Under the pieces are notes generated by a model. The model searched no databases, was not told the origin of the DNA, and was given only the letters and a program-made list of their open reading frames with translations. A stretch of DNA of 64,000 nt, from NCBI RefSeq assembly GCF_900111175.1, contig NZ_FOGI01000008.1, forward strand, positions 62,001-126,000, read 5' to 3'. Positions 33,634 to 44,134 of the stretch are shown here, one piece after another. Position numbers and translations under genes: made by a program. The DNA is from Actinokineospora terrae. GTDB lineage: Bacteria; Actinomycetota; Actinomycetes; Mycobacteriales; Pseudonocardiaceae. Numbering within the stretch: position 1 is the stretch's first letter; each line of letters starts with the position of its first letter.

Positions 33634-35505
33634 TCAGCTCGCTGTGGGGGTCGGGTCGTCGGTGAACTGGGTGCGGTAGAGGGTGGCGTAGCGGCCGTTG
33701 GCGGCGAGCAGGTCGTGGTGGGTGCCGCGTTCGGTGATCGAGCCGTTCTCGACGACCAGGATCAGGTCGGCGGCGCGGACCGTCGACAACCGGTGGGCGA
33801 TGACCAGGGCGGTGCGGTCGCGCAGGGCGTCGGCCAGGGCTTCCTGGACCGCCGCCTCCGATTCCGAGTCCAGGTGCGCGGTGGCCTCGTCCAGCACCAC
33901 CACCGCGGGCCGCGCCAGCAGGAGCCGGGCGATGGTCAGCCGTTGCCGTTCGCCGCCGGAGAGGCGGTAGCCGCGTTCGCCGACGACGGTGTCGAGGCCG
34001 TCGGGGAGCGCGTCGACCACTGTGGACAGCCGGGCGGCGGCCACCGCGGCGCGGACCTCGGCCTCGGTCGCCGCGGGGTTGGCGTAGCGCAGGTTGGCCA
34101 TGATCGTGTCGTGGAACAGGTGCCCGTCCTGGGTGACCACCCCGACCGCGGCGCGCAGGTCCGCGAACGACAGGTCGCGTACGTCCACACCGGACAACCG
34201 GATCGTTCCCGAGTCGACGTCGTAGAGCCGCGGCACCAGCCCCGCGATGGTCGACTTGCCCGCGCCGGAAGGCCCCACCAGGGCGACCAACTGCCCGGGC
34301 GAAGCGCGGAACGACACCCCGTGCAGCACCTCCTGCCCGCCGCGCTGGTCCAGTACCGCGACGTCCTCCAGCGACGCCAGTGACACCTTCTCCGCCGCCG
34401 GGTATCCGAACCGCACGTCGTCGAACTCCACCGACACCCCACCGGCGGGCAGCGGCACGGGACGCTCCTTCTCCGCCACCATCGGCGTCAGGTCCAGCAC
34501 CTCGAAGACCCGCTCGAACGACACCAGCGCCGTCATCACGTCCACCCGCACGTTGGCCAGCGCGGTGAGCGGCGAGTACAGCCGGGTCAGCAGCAGCGCC
34601 AGCGCGACCACCGTGCCCGGCGCGATGCTGCCGGTCAGCGCCAGGTACCCGCCGAGCCCGTAGACCAACGCCTGCGCCAACGCCGACACCAGCTGCAACC
34701 CGGTGAGGAACCAGCGGCCCGCCATCGCCGTGCGCACCCCGATGTCACGCACCCGCGCAGCCCGCGCCCCGAACTCCGCCGCCTCGTCCGCTGGTCGCCC
34801 GAACAGTTTGACCAGGGTCGCGCCCGGCGCCGAGAACCGTTCCGTCATCTGCGTGGTCATCGCCGCGGACAGCCCGGCGGACTCGCGTTGCAGGTCCGCC
34901 ATCCGCCGCCCCACGCGCCTGGTGGGCAGCACGAACACCGGCAGCATCACCAGCGCGAGCACGGTCACCTGCCAGGACAGCGTGAGCATCACCCCGAGGG
35001 ACAGCACCAGCTGGATGCTGTTGCCGACCAGACCGGACAGCACCGAAGTGAAGGTGCGCTGCGCCCCGATCACGTCGTTGTTGAGCCTGCTGACCAGCGC
35101 GCCCGTCCTGGTCCTGGTGAAGAACGCCACCGGCATCCGCTGCACGTGCTCGAACACCGCGCGGCGCAGGTCGTGGATCAGCCCCTCCCCCACCATCGCC
35201 GACTGCTTGCGCTCGGCCAGCCCCAACCCGGCGCCGACCACCGCGAGCCCCGCGATCGCCACCGCCAGCCACACCACCGTCGACACCGCGTGCCGACCCA
35301 CGATCGCGTCGACCACCCGGCCGGCCAACAGCGGCGTGGTCACCCCGAGCGCCGAGGACACCACGGTCAGCACCAGGAACAGCGCCAGCCGCGGCCGGTG
35401 CCGGGCGCTGAAATCCCACACCCGCCGCACCGTCCCCGGTCGGATCCCCTTCGGCGCGTCGGCTGCCCGCACCGCTCCCGCCATCAGCCTGCGCGGACTG
35501 TCCAC
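33634..35505 (-). CDS. ABC exporter, fused membrane and ATPase domains
   Basis: A 623-residue half-transporter of the MsbA/multidrug type: six membrane segments (about 40-330) with the coupling-helix region, then the nucleotide-binding domain with Walker A VGPSGAGKSTIAG, Q-loop VTQDGHLF, signature LSGGERQRLTIAR, Walker B VVVLDEATAHLDSES and IAHRLSTVRAAD. It should act as a homodimer exporting lipids, peptides or drugs. An insertion (SLASLEDVAVLDQRGGQEV) lies before Walker A. GTG 35505 is chosen because GAGGAGAGGGG lies upstream and the frame further out is low complexity. It is a single gene, convergent with the response regulator gene. Confidence 0.93.
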   Translation of the reverse strand: MDSPRRLMAGAVRAADAPKGIRPGTVRRVWDFSARHRPRLALFLVLTVVSSALGVTTPLLAGRVVDAIVGRHAVSTVVWLAVAIAGLAVVGAGLGLAERKQSAMVGEGLIHDLRRAVFEHVQRMPVAFFTRTRTGALVSRLNNDVIGAQRTFTSVLSGLVGNSIQLVLSLGVMLTLSWQVTVLALVMLPVFVLPTRRVGRRMADLQRESAGLSAAMTTQMTERFSAPGATLVKLFGRPADEAAEFGARAARVRDIGVRTAMAGRWFLTGLQLVSALAQALVYGLGGYLALTGSIAPGTVVALALLLTRLYSPLTALANVRVDVMTALVSFERVFEVLDLTPMVAEKERPVPLPAGGVSVEFDDVRFGYPAAEKVSLASLEDVAVLDQRGGQEVLHGVSFRASPGQLVALVGPSGAGKSTIAGLVPRLYDVDSGTIRLSGVDVRDLSFADLRAAVGVVTQDGHLFHDTIMANLRYANPAATEAEVRAAVAAARLSTVVDALPDGLDTVVGERGYRLSGGERQRLTIARLLLARPAVVVLDEATAHLDSESEAAVQEALADALRDRTALVIAHRLSTVRAADLILVVENGSITERGTHHDLLAANGRYATLYRTQFTDDPTPTAS

Positions 35506-35673
35506 GCGTCCCCTCTCCTCGGCCCTCCGGTGTCGACCGGACGCCGTTGTGCAACGCCGTGCCACCCCGCGACGTTCCCCAACCCCAGCAGGCCCACCCC
35601 TCGGCCCCGACACCGGTGCCGGATCGGTGCTCGGTAATCTGGGAACAACGGCGCGAGGAGGACAGCGGAGGCT

Positions 35674-36972
35674 ATGCAGGGTGCTCCCGCGCGTCGAGCG
35701 CTCTGGCTGGACCTCGCCCTCTACGGCGGCGCCCTCGTCTTCGCCGTGATCACCGCGTTCGCCTCGGAGTTCTACGGCTACCGCGTGTGGGGCGACTTCG
35801 CGATCGCCGGGTACCTGGCCGCGTTGCTCGTCACCGCGTGGATCGCCATCACCGGTCGGGGGTCCCGGTGGCTACCTGTGTGGGTGACCGCTGTCGTGGC
35901 GACCGTGGCACCGTTGCTGTACCTGGCGTTCCGGCGGTCGCCGACGTTCACCTGGGGTCCGTGGCCGTGGTCGTTCCCGGCGCAGCCGGAGGTCTGGGTC
36001 ATCGAGCGGTCCGCGCGGGACCTGTTCGCGCACGGCACCCCGTACACCGACCTGGCGACCCTCGGCCGGGCACCGCACCCGGACGACTACACCCCGTACG
36101 GCCCGTCGATGACGGTGTTCGGGTTCCCGCGCGCGCTGTTCGGCGACCACCCGCTGACCGACGCCAGGGTGGCGTTCCTGCTGGTGACCGCGGGCGCGCT
36201 CCTGCTCGCCTGGTACGCGCTGGGCAAACCGGTGCTGCCGGTGCGCGCCGGGCATCTGGTCGTGGCCAGCCCGCTGACCGCGCTGACCCTCGCCGCCGCC
36301 GGGGATGACGTCGCCGTGGTGGCGCTGATCGTGGCCGCGGCCGCGCTCGCCTACCGCGCCGACCCGGCTGGCGCCTGGGGCGCGGGTGCTCTCGGCGCGG
36401 TGCTGGTGACCATGAAGTTGACCGCGTTGCCCGCGGTCGCGGTGCTCGCCATCGGGGTCGCCGCCACCCGGGGGTGGCGGGCCGCGGGCGCGTTCACCGC
36501 CGCGCTCGTCGCGGTCGGGTCGGCCGTGGTGCTCCCGGTGCTGCTGGCCGACCCGACGTCGTTCGTCGAGCACGTGCTGAAGTTCCCGGTCGGCCTCGGC
36601 CAGGCGTCCTCGCCCGCGTCCAGCCCGCTGCCGGGGCACCTGGTCGCCGGGCTCGGGCCGGTCGGGCACGCCGTGGCACTCGTCCTGTTGGGACTGGCCG
36701 CCGCCGCCACGGCGACCTGGGTGCTCGTCCGTCCACCGAGGACGGCGGGGGACGCGCTGGCGTGCACCGCGGTCGGCATCGGCCTGGCGATCGTGCTCGC
36801 GCCCGCGACCCGCTGGGGCTACCTGGTGTACCCCGTGGTGCTGGCGGGCGCCGCCATCGCGGCAGGCAGGGCCCAGGGCCGCGGTGGACCGGCCCGGGTG
36901 GGAACCGGGGTGCCCGCACCGGCCGATCGCTCCGGTGTGGACAGCCCGCCGGGTGGACCGCGCACGGCCTGA
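35674..36972 (+). CDS. Polytopic membrane protein, GT87/DUF2029-like
   Basis: A 432-residue protein with about ten membrane segments and short loops, ending in a Pro/Gly-rich hydrophilic tail of 40 residues. The architecture and the periplasmic-side loop after TM3 (PWPWSFPAQPEVWVIERSARDLFAHGTPYTDL) resemble lipid-linked GT-C glycosyltransferases of the GT87/DUF2029 type, such as alpha-mannosyltransferases that act on polyprenyl-phosphate sugars. The characteristic acidic pair is not clear (ERSARDLF may serve), so enzyme activity is tentative. ATG 35674 lies after GAGGAGGACAGCGGAGG. No neighbour suggests its substrate. Confidence 0.65.
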   Translation: MQGAPARRALWLDLALYGGALVFAVITAFASEFYGYRVWGDFAIAGYLAALLVTAWIAITGRGSRWLPVWVTAVVATVAPLLYLAFRRSPTFTWGPWPWSFPAQPEVWVIERSARDLFAHGTPYTDLATLGRAPHPDDYTPYGPSMTVFGFPRALFGDHPLTDARVAFLLVTAGALLLAWYALGKPVLPVRAGHLVVASPLTALTLAAAGDDVAVVALIVAAAALAYRADPAGAWGAGALGAVLVTMKLTALPAVAVLAIGVAATRGWRAAGAFTAALVAVGSAVVLPVLLADPTSFVEHVLKFPVGLGQASSPASSPLPGHLVAGLGPVGHAVALVLLGLAAAATATWVLVRPPRTAGDALACTAVGIGLAIVLAPATRWGYLVYPVVLAGAAIAAGRAQGRGGPARVGTGVPAPADRSGVDSPPGGPRTA

Positions 36973-36999
36973 GCCGACGCCGCCGCACCCAGGCGGGGT

Positions 37000-37209
37000 T
37001 TACTTCTTCTTCGTCCGCGTCGCTCCGCCTCGCCCGCGCAGCGTCACGCCGGACTCCGAGAGCACTCTGTGCACGAATCCATAGGAACGGCCGGTGCTTT
37101 CCGCGAGCGCCCTGATGCTGGCGCCCTTCTCGTACTTCTTCTTCAAGTCGGTGGCGAGCTTGTCGCGCAGGGCGCCGGTGATCCGTGCGCCTTTCTTGAG
37201 GTCAGCCAC
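37000..37209 (-). CDS. Small basic helix-turn-helix protein
   Basis: A 69-residue, Lys/Arg-rich protein. Residues 30-58 (ASIRALAESTGRSYGFVHRVLSESG) form a resolvase- or MerR-type helix-turn-helix; the N-terminus (MADLKKGARITGALRDKLATDLKKKYEKG) and C-terminus (RGRGGATRTKKK) are strongly basic and should contact DNA or RNA. Highly similar small proteins appear to be widespread in actinobacteria, but I know of no assigned target. ATG 37209 leaves no alternative. It is transcribed toward the membrane protein gene, convergent with it, and is separated from ABC-F upstream by a hairpin. Confidence 0.8.
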   Translation of the reverse strand: MADLKKGARITGALRDKLATDLKKKYEKGASIRALAESTGRSYGFVHRVLSESGVTLRGRGGATRTKKK

Positions 37210-37312
37210 GTTGTCCGCCTTCCGTCACGTGTGGCCGGGGCCACGGGTGGCCCCTACCGCCGCAATGATCGAACACCGCCGCGCGAAATGCCAGACGAGA
37301 CGCGCAAATGGT

Positions 37313-37342
37313 TGCCGCCGCCGCTGATCACCGGCGGCGGCA
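37313..37342 (-). terminator. Hairpin after the ABC-F gene
   Basis: TGCCGCCGCCG (37313-37323) pairs perfectly with CGGCGGCGGCA (37332-37342) over an 8-nt loop, 55 nt past the ABC-F stop and upstream of the helix-turn-helix gene's start region. Confidence 0.7.
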
Positions 37343-37396
37343 CCTCTGGGACTCAGCGTGATCTGTGAATACAAGATCCCAGCAAAACGGCCAATT

Positions 37397-39025
<1,629 letters not shown>

Positions 39026-39209
39026 GGGGGAGCTCCGTGGGTGCGGTGGTCGTGGGCAGGGGTGATCCGCTCGCGTGCCGTGACCCGCGAGCCCACTGGC
39101 CCATCAGTCGGTGAGCACAGCCCTGCCCGCTCGATCCCCTTCGGTGATAACCACGGGACCCAGTCTAGCCGCGCCGCGCCACGGGTTTCCCGCCGGCTAG
39201 AGTCCGACC

Positions 39210-39980
39210 ATGGGAACAGCCGAGTACGCGGGCAGGGCGGCGCTGGTCACCGGGGCGAGCCGGGGCATCGGCCTGGCCATCGCCACCGAGCTGGCCCGCC
39301 GGGGCGCCGCGGTCGCCATCAGCTCCCGCAAGCAGGCCGACCTGGACGCCGCCGCCGCGTCGATCACGGCCGCGGTGCCGGACGCGCGGGTGCTGGCGGT
39401 GGCGGGCAACACCGGGCGCGACGAGGACCGCGCGGCGGTGGTGGCGCGCGTGGTCGCCGAGCTGGGCGGGCTGGACGTGCTGGTGAACAACACCGGCATC
39501 AACCCGGTGTACGGGCCGCTGGTGGACGTGGACCTCGACGGGGTGCGCAAGATCTTCGACACGAACGTGGTCGCGGCGCTGGGGTTCGTGCAGCTGGCCT
39601 ACCGCGCGTGGATGGCGGAGCACGGCGGCGCTGTGATCAACATCGCCTCGGTGGCGGGCCTGCGGTCGTCGGGGGTGATCGCGGCGTACGGGGCGAGCAA
39701 GGCGGCGCTGGTGCGGCTCACCGAGGAACTGGCGTGGCAGCTCGGCCCCGGGATCCGGGTGAACGCGGTCGCGCCTGCGGTGGTGAAGACCCGCTTCGCG
39801 ACGGCGCTGTACGAGAACCGGGAGGAAGAGGCGGCGGCCGCCTACCCGATGAAGCGCCTGGGCACGCCGGAGGACGTCGCCGAGCTGGTCGCGTTCCTGT
39901 GCTCCCCGGCGGCGTCGTGGATCACCGGGGAGACGGTGCGGGTGGACGGCGGCCTGCTGGCCACCGGAACCCTGGGCTAG
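39210..39980 (+). CDS. Short-chain dehydrogenase/reductase
   Basis: A 256-residue classical SDR: TGASRGIGLAIA cofactor loop, NNTG, catalytic Ser in INIASVAG and YGASK (Tyr-x3-Lys), ending with VDGGLLATGTLG. Length and pattern fit FabG-like 3-oxoacyl reductases and many sugar or alcohol dehydrogenases; the Ser-Arg-Lys after the second strand (SSRKQADL) favours NADP(H). The substrate is unknown. ATG 39210 is the only early start. Its stop codon shares bases with the stop of the convergent Pro-rich gene (CTAG at 39977-39980), so no terminator fits between them. Confidence 0.9.
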   Translation: MGTAEYAGRAALVTGASRGIGLAIATELARRGAAVAISSRKQADLDAAAASITAAVPDARVLAVAGNTGRDEDRAAVVARVVAELGGLDVLVNNTGINPVYGPLVDVDLDGVRKIFDTNVVAALGFVQLAYRAWMAEHGGAVINIASVAGLRSSGVIAAYGASKAALVRLTEELAWQLGPGIRVNAVAPAVVKTRFATALYENREEEAAAAYPMKRLGTPEDVAELVAFLCSPAASWITGETVRVDGGLLATGTLG

Positions 39981-40399
39981 CTGCTCGGGGTGGGGGCGGG
40001 CGTCGGGTTCGGCGTCGGGAGGACGCTGGACGGCGACGGCGCGGGCGGGGTGTTGGGCCGCCTGCCGCGCTCGGGCGGGAAGCCGGGCTGCCCGGGCCGG
40101 TCCACGCCGGGCCCACCGTGGCGACCGGGCCCGACCTGCCACGAGTGGCCTGGTCCGCCGTGCCTGCCCGGGCGGTCCCCGGAGTTCCCGATCGCGTACC
40201 CGACGATGCCACCGACGAGCAGCAGCACCGCACCGGCCAACCCCGCGACGAGCAGACTCACCGTCCGCCGCGAATCGACGACCACCTCGGCCGGTGGCCC
40301 CTCGACCCGCGCGGGTTCCGGCTCGGGCACCGCGGCAGGCGGTGCTTGGTCGCGAACGGGCTCGGCAGCGGGCTCACCAGGGGACGGGGTCGTGCTCAT
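39977..40399 (-). CDS. Small membrane protein with Pro/Gly-rich outer tail
   Basis: A 140-residue protein: a Pro/Glu-rich cytoplasmic N-terminus of about 50 residues, one membrane segment (VSLLVAGLAGAVLLLVGGIVGYAIG), then an outside tail rich in Gly, His, Arg and Pro (HGGPGHSWQVGPGRHGGPG) ending in alternating Pro/Thr/Ser. Such tails are common in actinobacterial wall-spanning proteins, but no function can be assigned. ATG 40399 is preferred over GTG 40408. The acVLRF1 gene lies 69 nt upstream on the same strand, so co-transcription is possible. Confidence 0.65.
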   Translation of the reverse strand: MSTTPSPGEPAAEPVRDQAPPAAVPEPEPARVEGPPAEVVVDSRRTVSLLVAGLAGAVLLLVGGIVGYAIGNSGDRPGRHGGPGHSWQVGPGRHGGPGVDRPGQPGFPPERGRRPNTPPAPSPSSVLPTPNPTPAPTPSS

Positions 40400-40468
40400 G
40401 CCGCACACTGTCCTCCCCGAACCTGTGTGCCCGCTGTGAACGCCCCAGTCCCGCCACCGGCCCGCGAA

Positions 40469-41140
40469 TCACGTCGGATCGCGAACGACGATCTCCACTG
40501 CGAAGACGCGGGCGGCGGCGTCGTCCAGGACTGTGCGGCGGGGTTCCGGGACGTCGAGGACGCGGGGGGTGGCGAGGGCGAAGACCGGGGCGAGGGCGCG
40601 GTCGGCGCGGAGGGTGTCGAGGGCCTGGCGGTCGCCGCCGAGGGTGATGGTGGTGAGGTCGGGGAGGCGGGGGAGCAGGACCTCGGCGATGTCGTGCGCG
40701 GCGGCCTCGAGCGCGTGCCTGGCCTGGCCCTCGCGGCGCCTGGCGAAGCGCTGCTGGGACCAGCCGCCCGCGGCGCTGCGCCCCTGGACGAGGTGGCGGT
40801 CGGTCCGCGAGACCAGCACGCGCCCCGGTTCGACCACCCCGACGCTGTGCCCGCCGAGGCGCACCAGGACCAGTCCCACCCGCCGCGGGACGGCGAGGTG
40901 GTCGAGGAGGTCGCCGATCGCCAACCCCGCCCGCTCCCCCACCGCGGCCAGCGGCGGGAACGGCACCTCGGCACTCGCGGTGGCCCCGTCAGCCGCCGTG
41001 CACACCACGGCCGCGGCCCCGAGGGACGTGTGGGTGACGCCGTGGTGGCGGTCGCCGAACCGGGCGAACCACCCGGCCACCCGCTCCACCGGCACCTCGA
41101 CCGCCCGTCCACCCCCGGCCACCACCCGCGTCCTGCTCAT
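40469..41140 (-). CDS. acVLRF1-family peptidyl-tRNA hydrolase
   Basis: A 223-residue protein of the actinobacterial VLRF1 group, relatives of the eRF1-like domain of eukaryotic Vms1/ANKZF1. The diagnostic segment is AAGGWSQQRFARRREGQARH, which carries the GxxQ-type Gln thought to position water for peptidyl-tRNA hydrolysis, followed by the helix AAAHDIAEVLLPRLPD and TITLGGDRQALDTLRAD. It should release nascent chains from stalled ribosomes or 50S subunits. ATG 41140 begins right before the conserved N-terminus. No tmRNA or RqcH-type gene is in the window. Confidence 0.85.
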   Translation of the reverse strand: MSRTRVVAGGGRAVEVPVERVAGWFARFGDRHHGVTHTSLGAAAVVCTAADGATASAEVPFPPLAAVGERAGLAIGDLLDHLAVPRRVGLVLVRLGGHSVGVVEPGRVLVSRTDRHLVQGRSAAGGWSQQRFARRREGQARHALEAAAHDIAEVLLPRLPDLTTITLGGDRQALDTLRADRALAPVFALATPRVLDVPEPRRTVLDDAAARVFAVEIVVRDPT

Positions 41141-41179
41141 ACCGCCCCACGCTACGGCGCAGGTCCACCACTGCGCCGA

Positions 41180-41210
41180 GAGGCGGCCGCCCTGGCAGGG
41201 CGACCGCCTC
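41180..41210 (-). terminator. Strong hairpin terminator after the S8-like protease gene
   Basis: A 14-bp inverted repeat with one C.A mismatch (GAGGCGG... to ...CCGCCTC) and GGC loop, 25 nt past the stop of the secreted protease gene. The stop region itself has an 11-bp direct repeat GCGATCAGTCA. Confidence 0.8.
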
Positions 41211-41234
41211 CAGCGATCAGTCAAGCGCGATCAG

Positions 41235-44090
41235 TCAGGCGCCCGGGGTGGCGTATCCGTTGATGTGCAAGGACACCGCGCGGATCGAGCCCGTGTCGCC
41301 ACCGGCCAGGTCCACCACCTTGTACGTCCACGCCCCGTCCGCGACCAGCGACGCGAAGCCGCTCAGCGGGGACGTGGGCCGCCAGGTGCCCGTGAACGGG
41401 GCGTTGGCGGAGGTCACCGAGGAGAACGCCGCGGTGGCCGAGTCGGCGAAGACGACCTGGCAGAGGTTGTTGCCGCCGCCGCCGCTGCGGGAGTGCAGGG
41501 TGGCCACGGCGCCGTTCGGGGCGGTGAGGGTGCCGACGAGGTCGCCGACGAAGGTGTGGTCCAGGCCCACGGTGGTCGCCCCGGTGGCGGTGCTGCACGT
41601 GGCACCGTCGACCGAGAAGCTCACCTTGGACGCGCGGCCCACGCCGGTGACCGGGATGGTCACGCTCGCACCGAGCGGGTTGTTGTCCGGCACGGCGACC
41701 GGCGCCCCGCCGTAGGCGAAGTCCCGGGTGACCGGCGAGGGCCGTCCCACCGAGAAGCTGAACGTCGCCCGGGTCGGGGACGAGGACGCCGCGAAGGTCA
41801 CCCGGGCGTCGAGGACGACCGGCGTGCCGACCGGGTGGCTCAACGGGACGGTGACGGTGTAGGCCTTGCTGACCGTCTGTCCCTTCGGGACAGTGCCGTA
41901 GTTCTGCGAGCGCGGCGCGATGGTGACGCCCGCGGTCGGCGAGGTCAGCACCACGCTCGTGGACACGGCGTCGGCGTCGCCCGTGTTGCGGACCGGGAGG
42001 GTCACCGACACGGTGTCGCCCGGGTCGACCAGGTCGCCGCCATCGGTCGGGGCGGTGGTCGGGTTCTGCGCCAGGGCACGGGGTTGCGGGCTGGCGCCGG
42101 TGTAGGCGAGCACGCGGTCGGCCAGGACGATCCCGGCACCGGTGCGGCCGTCGAAGCCGGCCGGGCCGAGGTCGATGGCGGTGTTGACCAGCGCCTCGCG
42201 CACCTCCGCCGGAGCGATGCCCGGGTTGCCGGAGAGCACGAGCCCGGCGATCGCGGCCGCGTGCGGGGCGGCGGCCGAGGTGCCGAAGAACGGGTCGAAA
42301 CCGTCCACACTGGTCAGGACACCGTCCGCGGCGGTGATGTCGGGCTTGGCGCGCACCTCGCCGCCGGTCCCGCTGACGTTGCCCGGGGTGATCGGGGTTC
42401 CGTCGGCCTTGTAGAACACGCGGCGCGGGCCGTCGGAGGAGAACCGTTCCAGCGCCGAGGAAGCGCTGAACGAGCCGGGGAACGGGCCGCGCGGGTTGGC
42501 CGGGTCGCCCGGTTCCAGGTCGAACGGCAGCGGACCGGCCGCGGGCGCGGCGGCGACGCTGAACGCCTGCTTGGCCGCCGAGTGGCCCACGGTGACACCG
42601 GGGGTGTTGAACGCCTTGAGGCCGTCCGCGGAGTCGGCGAACCGGCCGCGCAGCGCCGAGAGCGACAGGTACCTGTTCTCGCCGTAGAACTTCACGACCG
42701 CGAGCCGCAACCCGTTGCCGCCGAAGGTGGGCGTCTGCAGGATCTCGTACGGGTCCTGCTCGCCGTCCTGCACGTCCTGGCTGAAGGTCACGACGTTGCC
42801 GGTGCGGTCGAACAGGTACAGGTCGTAGTCGTTGGCGGAGGCGCCCAGCGGGTCGGACCAGTGCAGCGTCACGGGGACCTGCGCGGAGGACGCGTTGGAG
42901 ATCGGCTGGAACACCTGGGTGGTCGCCGAGGGGTCCCAGTCGTGGGCGGTGCCCGCGAACTTGCCGACGATGCGACCGGAGTCGCGGAAGTCGCCCTCCC
43001 AGTGCCCGGCGGTGCCGTCCGCGGTGTTGCCCTCGTTGCCCGCGGAGGAGAAGTAGAGCGCGCCGTCCGCGGTGACGTCGTTGACCGCGCGCGCGATCAG
43101 GCCGTCCTGGAACGGCGACTCGACGAAGTACAGGACGTCGTCGACGATGATGTCGCAGCGCAGTTGTTGGCGCAGGGCGCGGATGTTGTCGGCGAAGCTT
43201 GCCTCGCTGTTGAACGCCGAGGCGAAGCCGAGCGCGGCGCCGGGGGCGAGGTCGTGCAGGATCTCCAGCATCGCGGTGCCCTCGTCGCCCTCGCCCTCCT
43301 GGGTGGGCAGCACGTCGACGGCGGGCAGCTCACCCGCGGCCTGCGACACAGCGAGCGAGTCGACGCCGTCCGACAGTGCGCAGATCTTCACGCCGACACC
43401 GGTGACGCCGAACTCGGCGCGGGCGGTGTCGGCCTTGTGCGCGCGATCGCCCTCACTGGTCACCAGCGCCGCCGTGCCGCGCTGCTCGAGGGCGGCCTGG
43501 ACCTGCGCGGCGAGCCGGGCTTCCTTCTGCTCCTTGGTCTCGGTCTTGGCCGGGGCGGTCCCACGCGGCCTCGCCGACGCCGTGATCGCGCCACTGGCCG
43601 TCTCGACCTTGCGGACGTCGGCGCGGCCGGAGATGCCGGTCAGCGCGGCGAAGGGGACCTCGGCCCGGATCTCCCCCAGGCCGGTCGACACGGCGCGGAT
43701 CCCGGCGCCGGACTTGGTCAGCGCCGCCACCAGGTCGTCGGTGACCTTCTCGACGCTGATGTCGACGAGCACGGTGTCGGACACCGACAGCGTGACCCCG
43801 CTCTGCAGCCGGGGCGCGGCCGAGACGAGCGAGCGGTCCTTGCGCAGCCGGTTCTCCACCGCGAGCTTGCTGTCCAGTTTGGACTCCGCCTTGGACTGCG
43901 TCTGCTTGACCTTCTGCAGTGCCGAGATCTGGCGGGCCGCGTTCTCCTGGGCCGCGGTGAGTTGGTTCGCGGGCAGGGCCTGCCCGGAAGCCGGGGTGGT
44001 CATCCCGACCACGAGGGCGAGGGCGGAAACCCCCGCCGTCAGACCGGTTGTGGCGCGTGTGGATAACTTCGAGCGATCGGACGAACGCAC
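41235..44090 (-). CDS. Secreted S8/S53-like serine peptidase with C-terminal P-domain
   Basis: A 951-residue exported protein: signal peptide (about 1-38), a helical Lys/Gln-rich propeptide to about 210, peptidase domain about 225-640, then CARDB-like repeats and a proprotein-convertase P-domain (about 840-951, PDNNPLGASVTIPV to ISLHINGY-like end). Catalytic parts: Asp241 in ALSDGVD, Asp in IIVDDV, and Ser605 in FFGTSAAAPHAAAIAG. The subtilisin HGT motif reads DEGTAML, so Glu270 stands where the catalytic His should be, as in a sedolisin-like branch; His279 nearby is another candidate. Codon 9 is TTA. GTG 44090 has GGGAGGA 4 nt upstream. A palindrome-rich region precedes it. Confidence 0.88.
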   Translation of the reverse strand: MRSSDRSKLSTRATTGLTAGVSALALVVGMTTPASGQALPANQLTAAQENAARQISALQKVKQTQSKAESKLDSKLAVENRLRKDRSLVSAAPRLQSGVTLSVSDTVLVDISVEKVTDDLVAALTKSGAGIRAVSTGLGEIRAEVPFAALTGISGRADVRKVETASGAITASARPRGTAPAKTETKEQKEARLAAQVQAALEQRGTAALVTSEGDRAHKADTARAEFGVTGVGVKICALSDGVDSLAVSQAAGELPAVDVLPTQEGEGDEGTAMLEILHDLAPGAALGFASAFNSEASFADNIRALRQQLRCDIIVDDVLYFVESPFQDGLIARAVNDVTADGALYFSSAGNEGNTADGTAGHWEGDFRDSGRIVGKFAGTAHDWDPSATTQVFQPISNASSAQVPVTLHWSDPLGASANDYDLYLFDRTGNVVTFSQDVQDGEQDPYEILQTPTFGGNGLRLAVVKFYGENRYLSLSALRGRFADSADGLKAFNTPGVTVGHSAAKQAFSVAAAPAAGPLPFDLEPGDPANPRGPFPGSFSASSALERFSSDGPRRVFYKADGTPITPGNVSGTGGEVRAKPDITAADGVLTSVDGFDPFFGTSAAAPHAAAIAGLVLSGNPGIAPAEVREALVNTAIDLGPAGFDGRTGAGIVLADRVLAYTGASPQPRALAQNPTTAPTDGGDLVDPGDTVSVTLPVRNTGDADAVSTSVVLTSPTAGVTIAPRSQNYGTVPKGQTVSKAYTVTVPLSHPVGTPVVLDARVTFAASSSPTRATFSFSVGRPSPVTRDFAYGGAPVAVPDNNPLGASVTIPVTGVGRASKVSFSVDGATCSTATGATTVGLDHTFVGDLVGTLTAPNGAVATLHSRSGGGGNNLCQVVFADSATAAFSSVTSANAPFTGTWRPTSPLSGFASLVADGAWTYKVVDLAGGDTGSIRAVSLHINGYATPGA

Positions 44091-44134
44091 GGGTCCTCCC
44101 CCGCTAGTGCGTGCCCCGACCCACGCCCACCGAC

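Noticed and set aside
40533..44066. An 1177-codon plus-strand open frame
   Set aside because: Antisense to the acVLRF1 and protease genes; Arg/Gly-rich with no recognisable domain.
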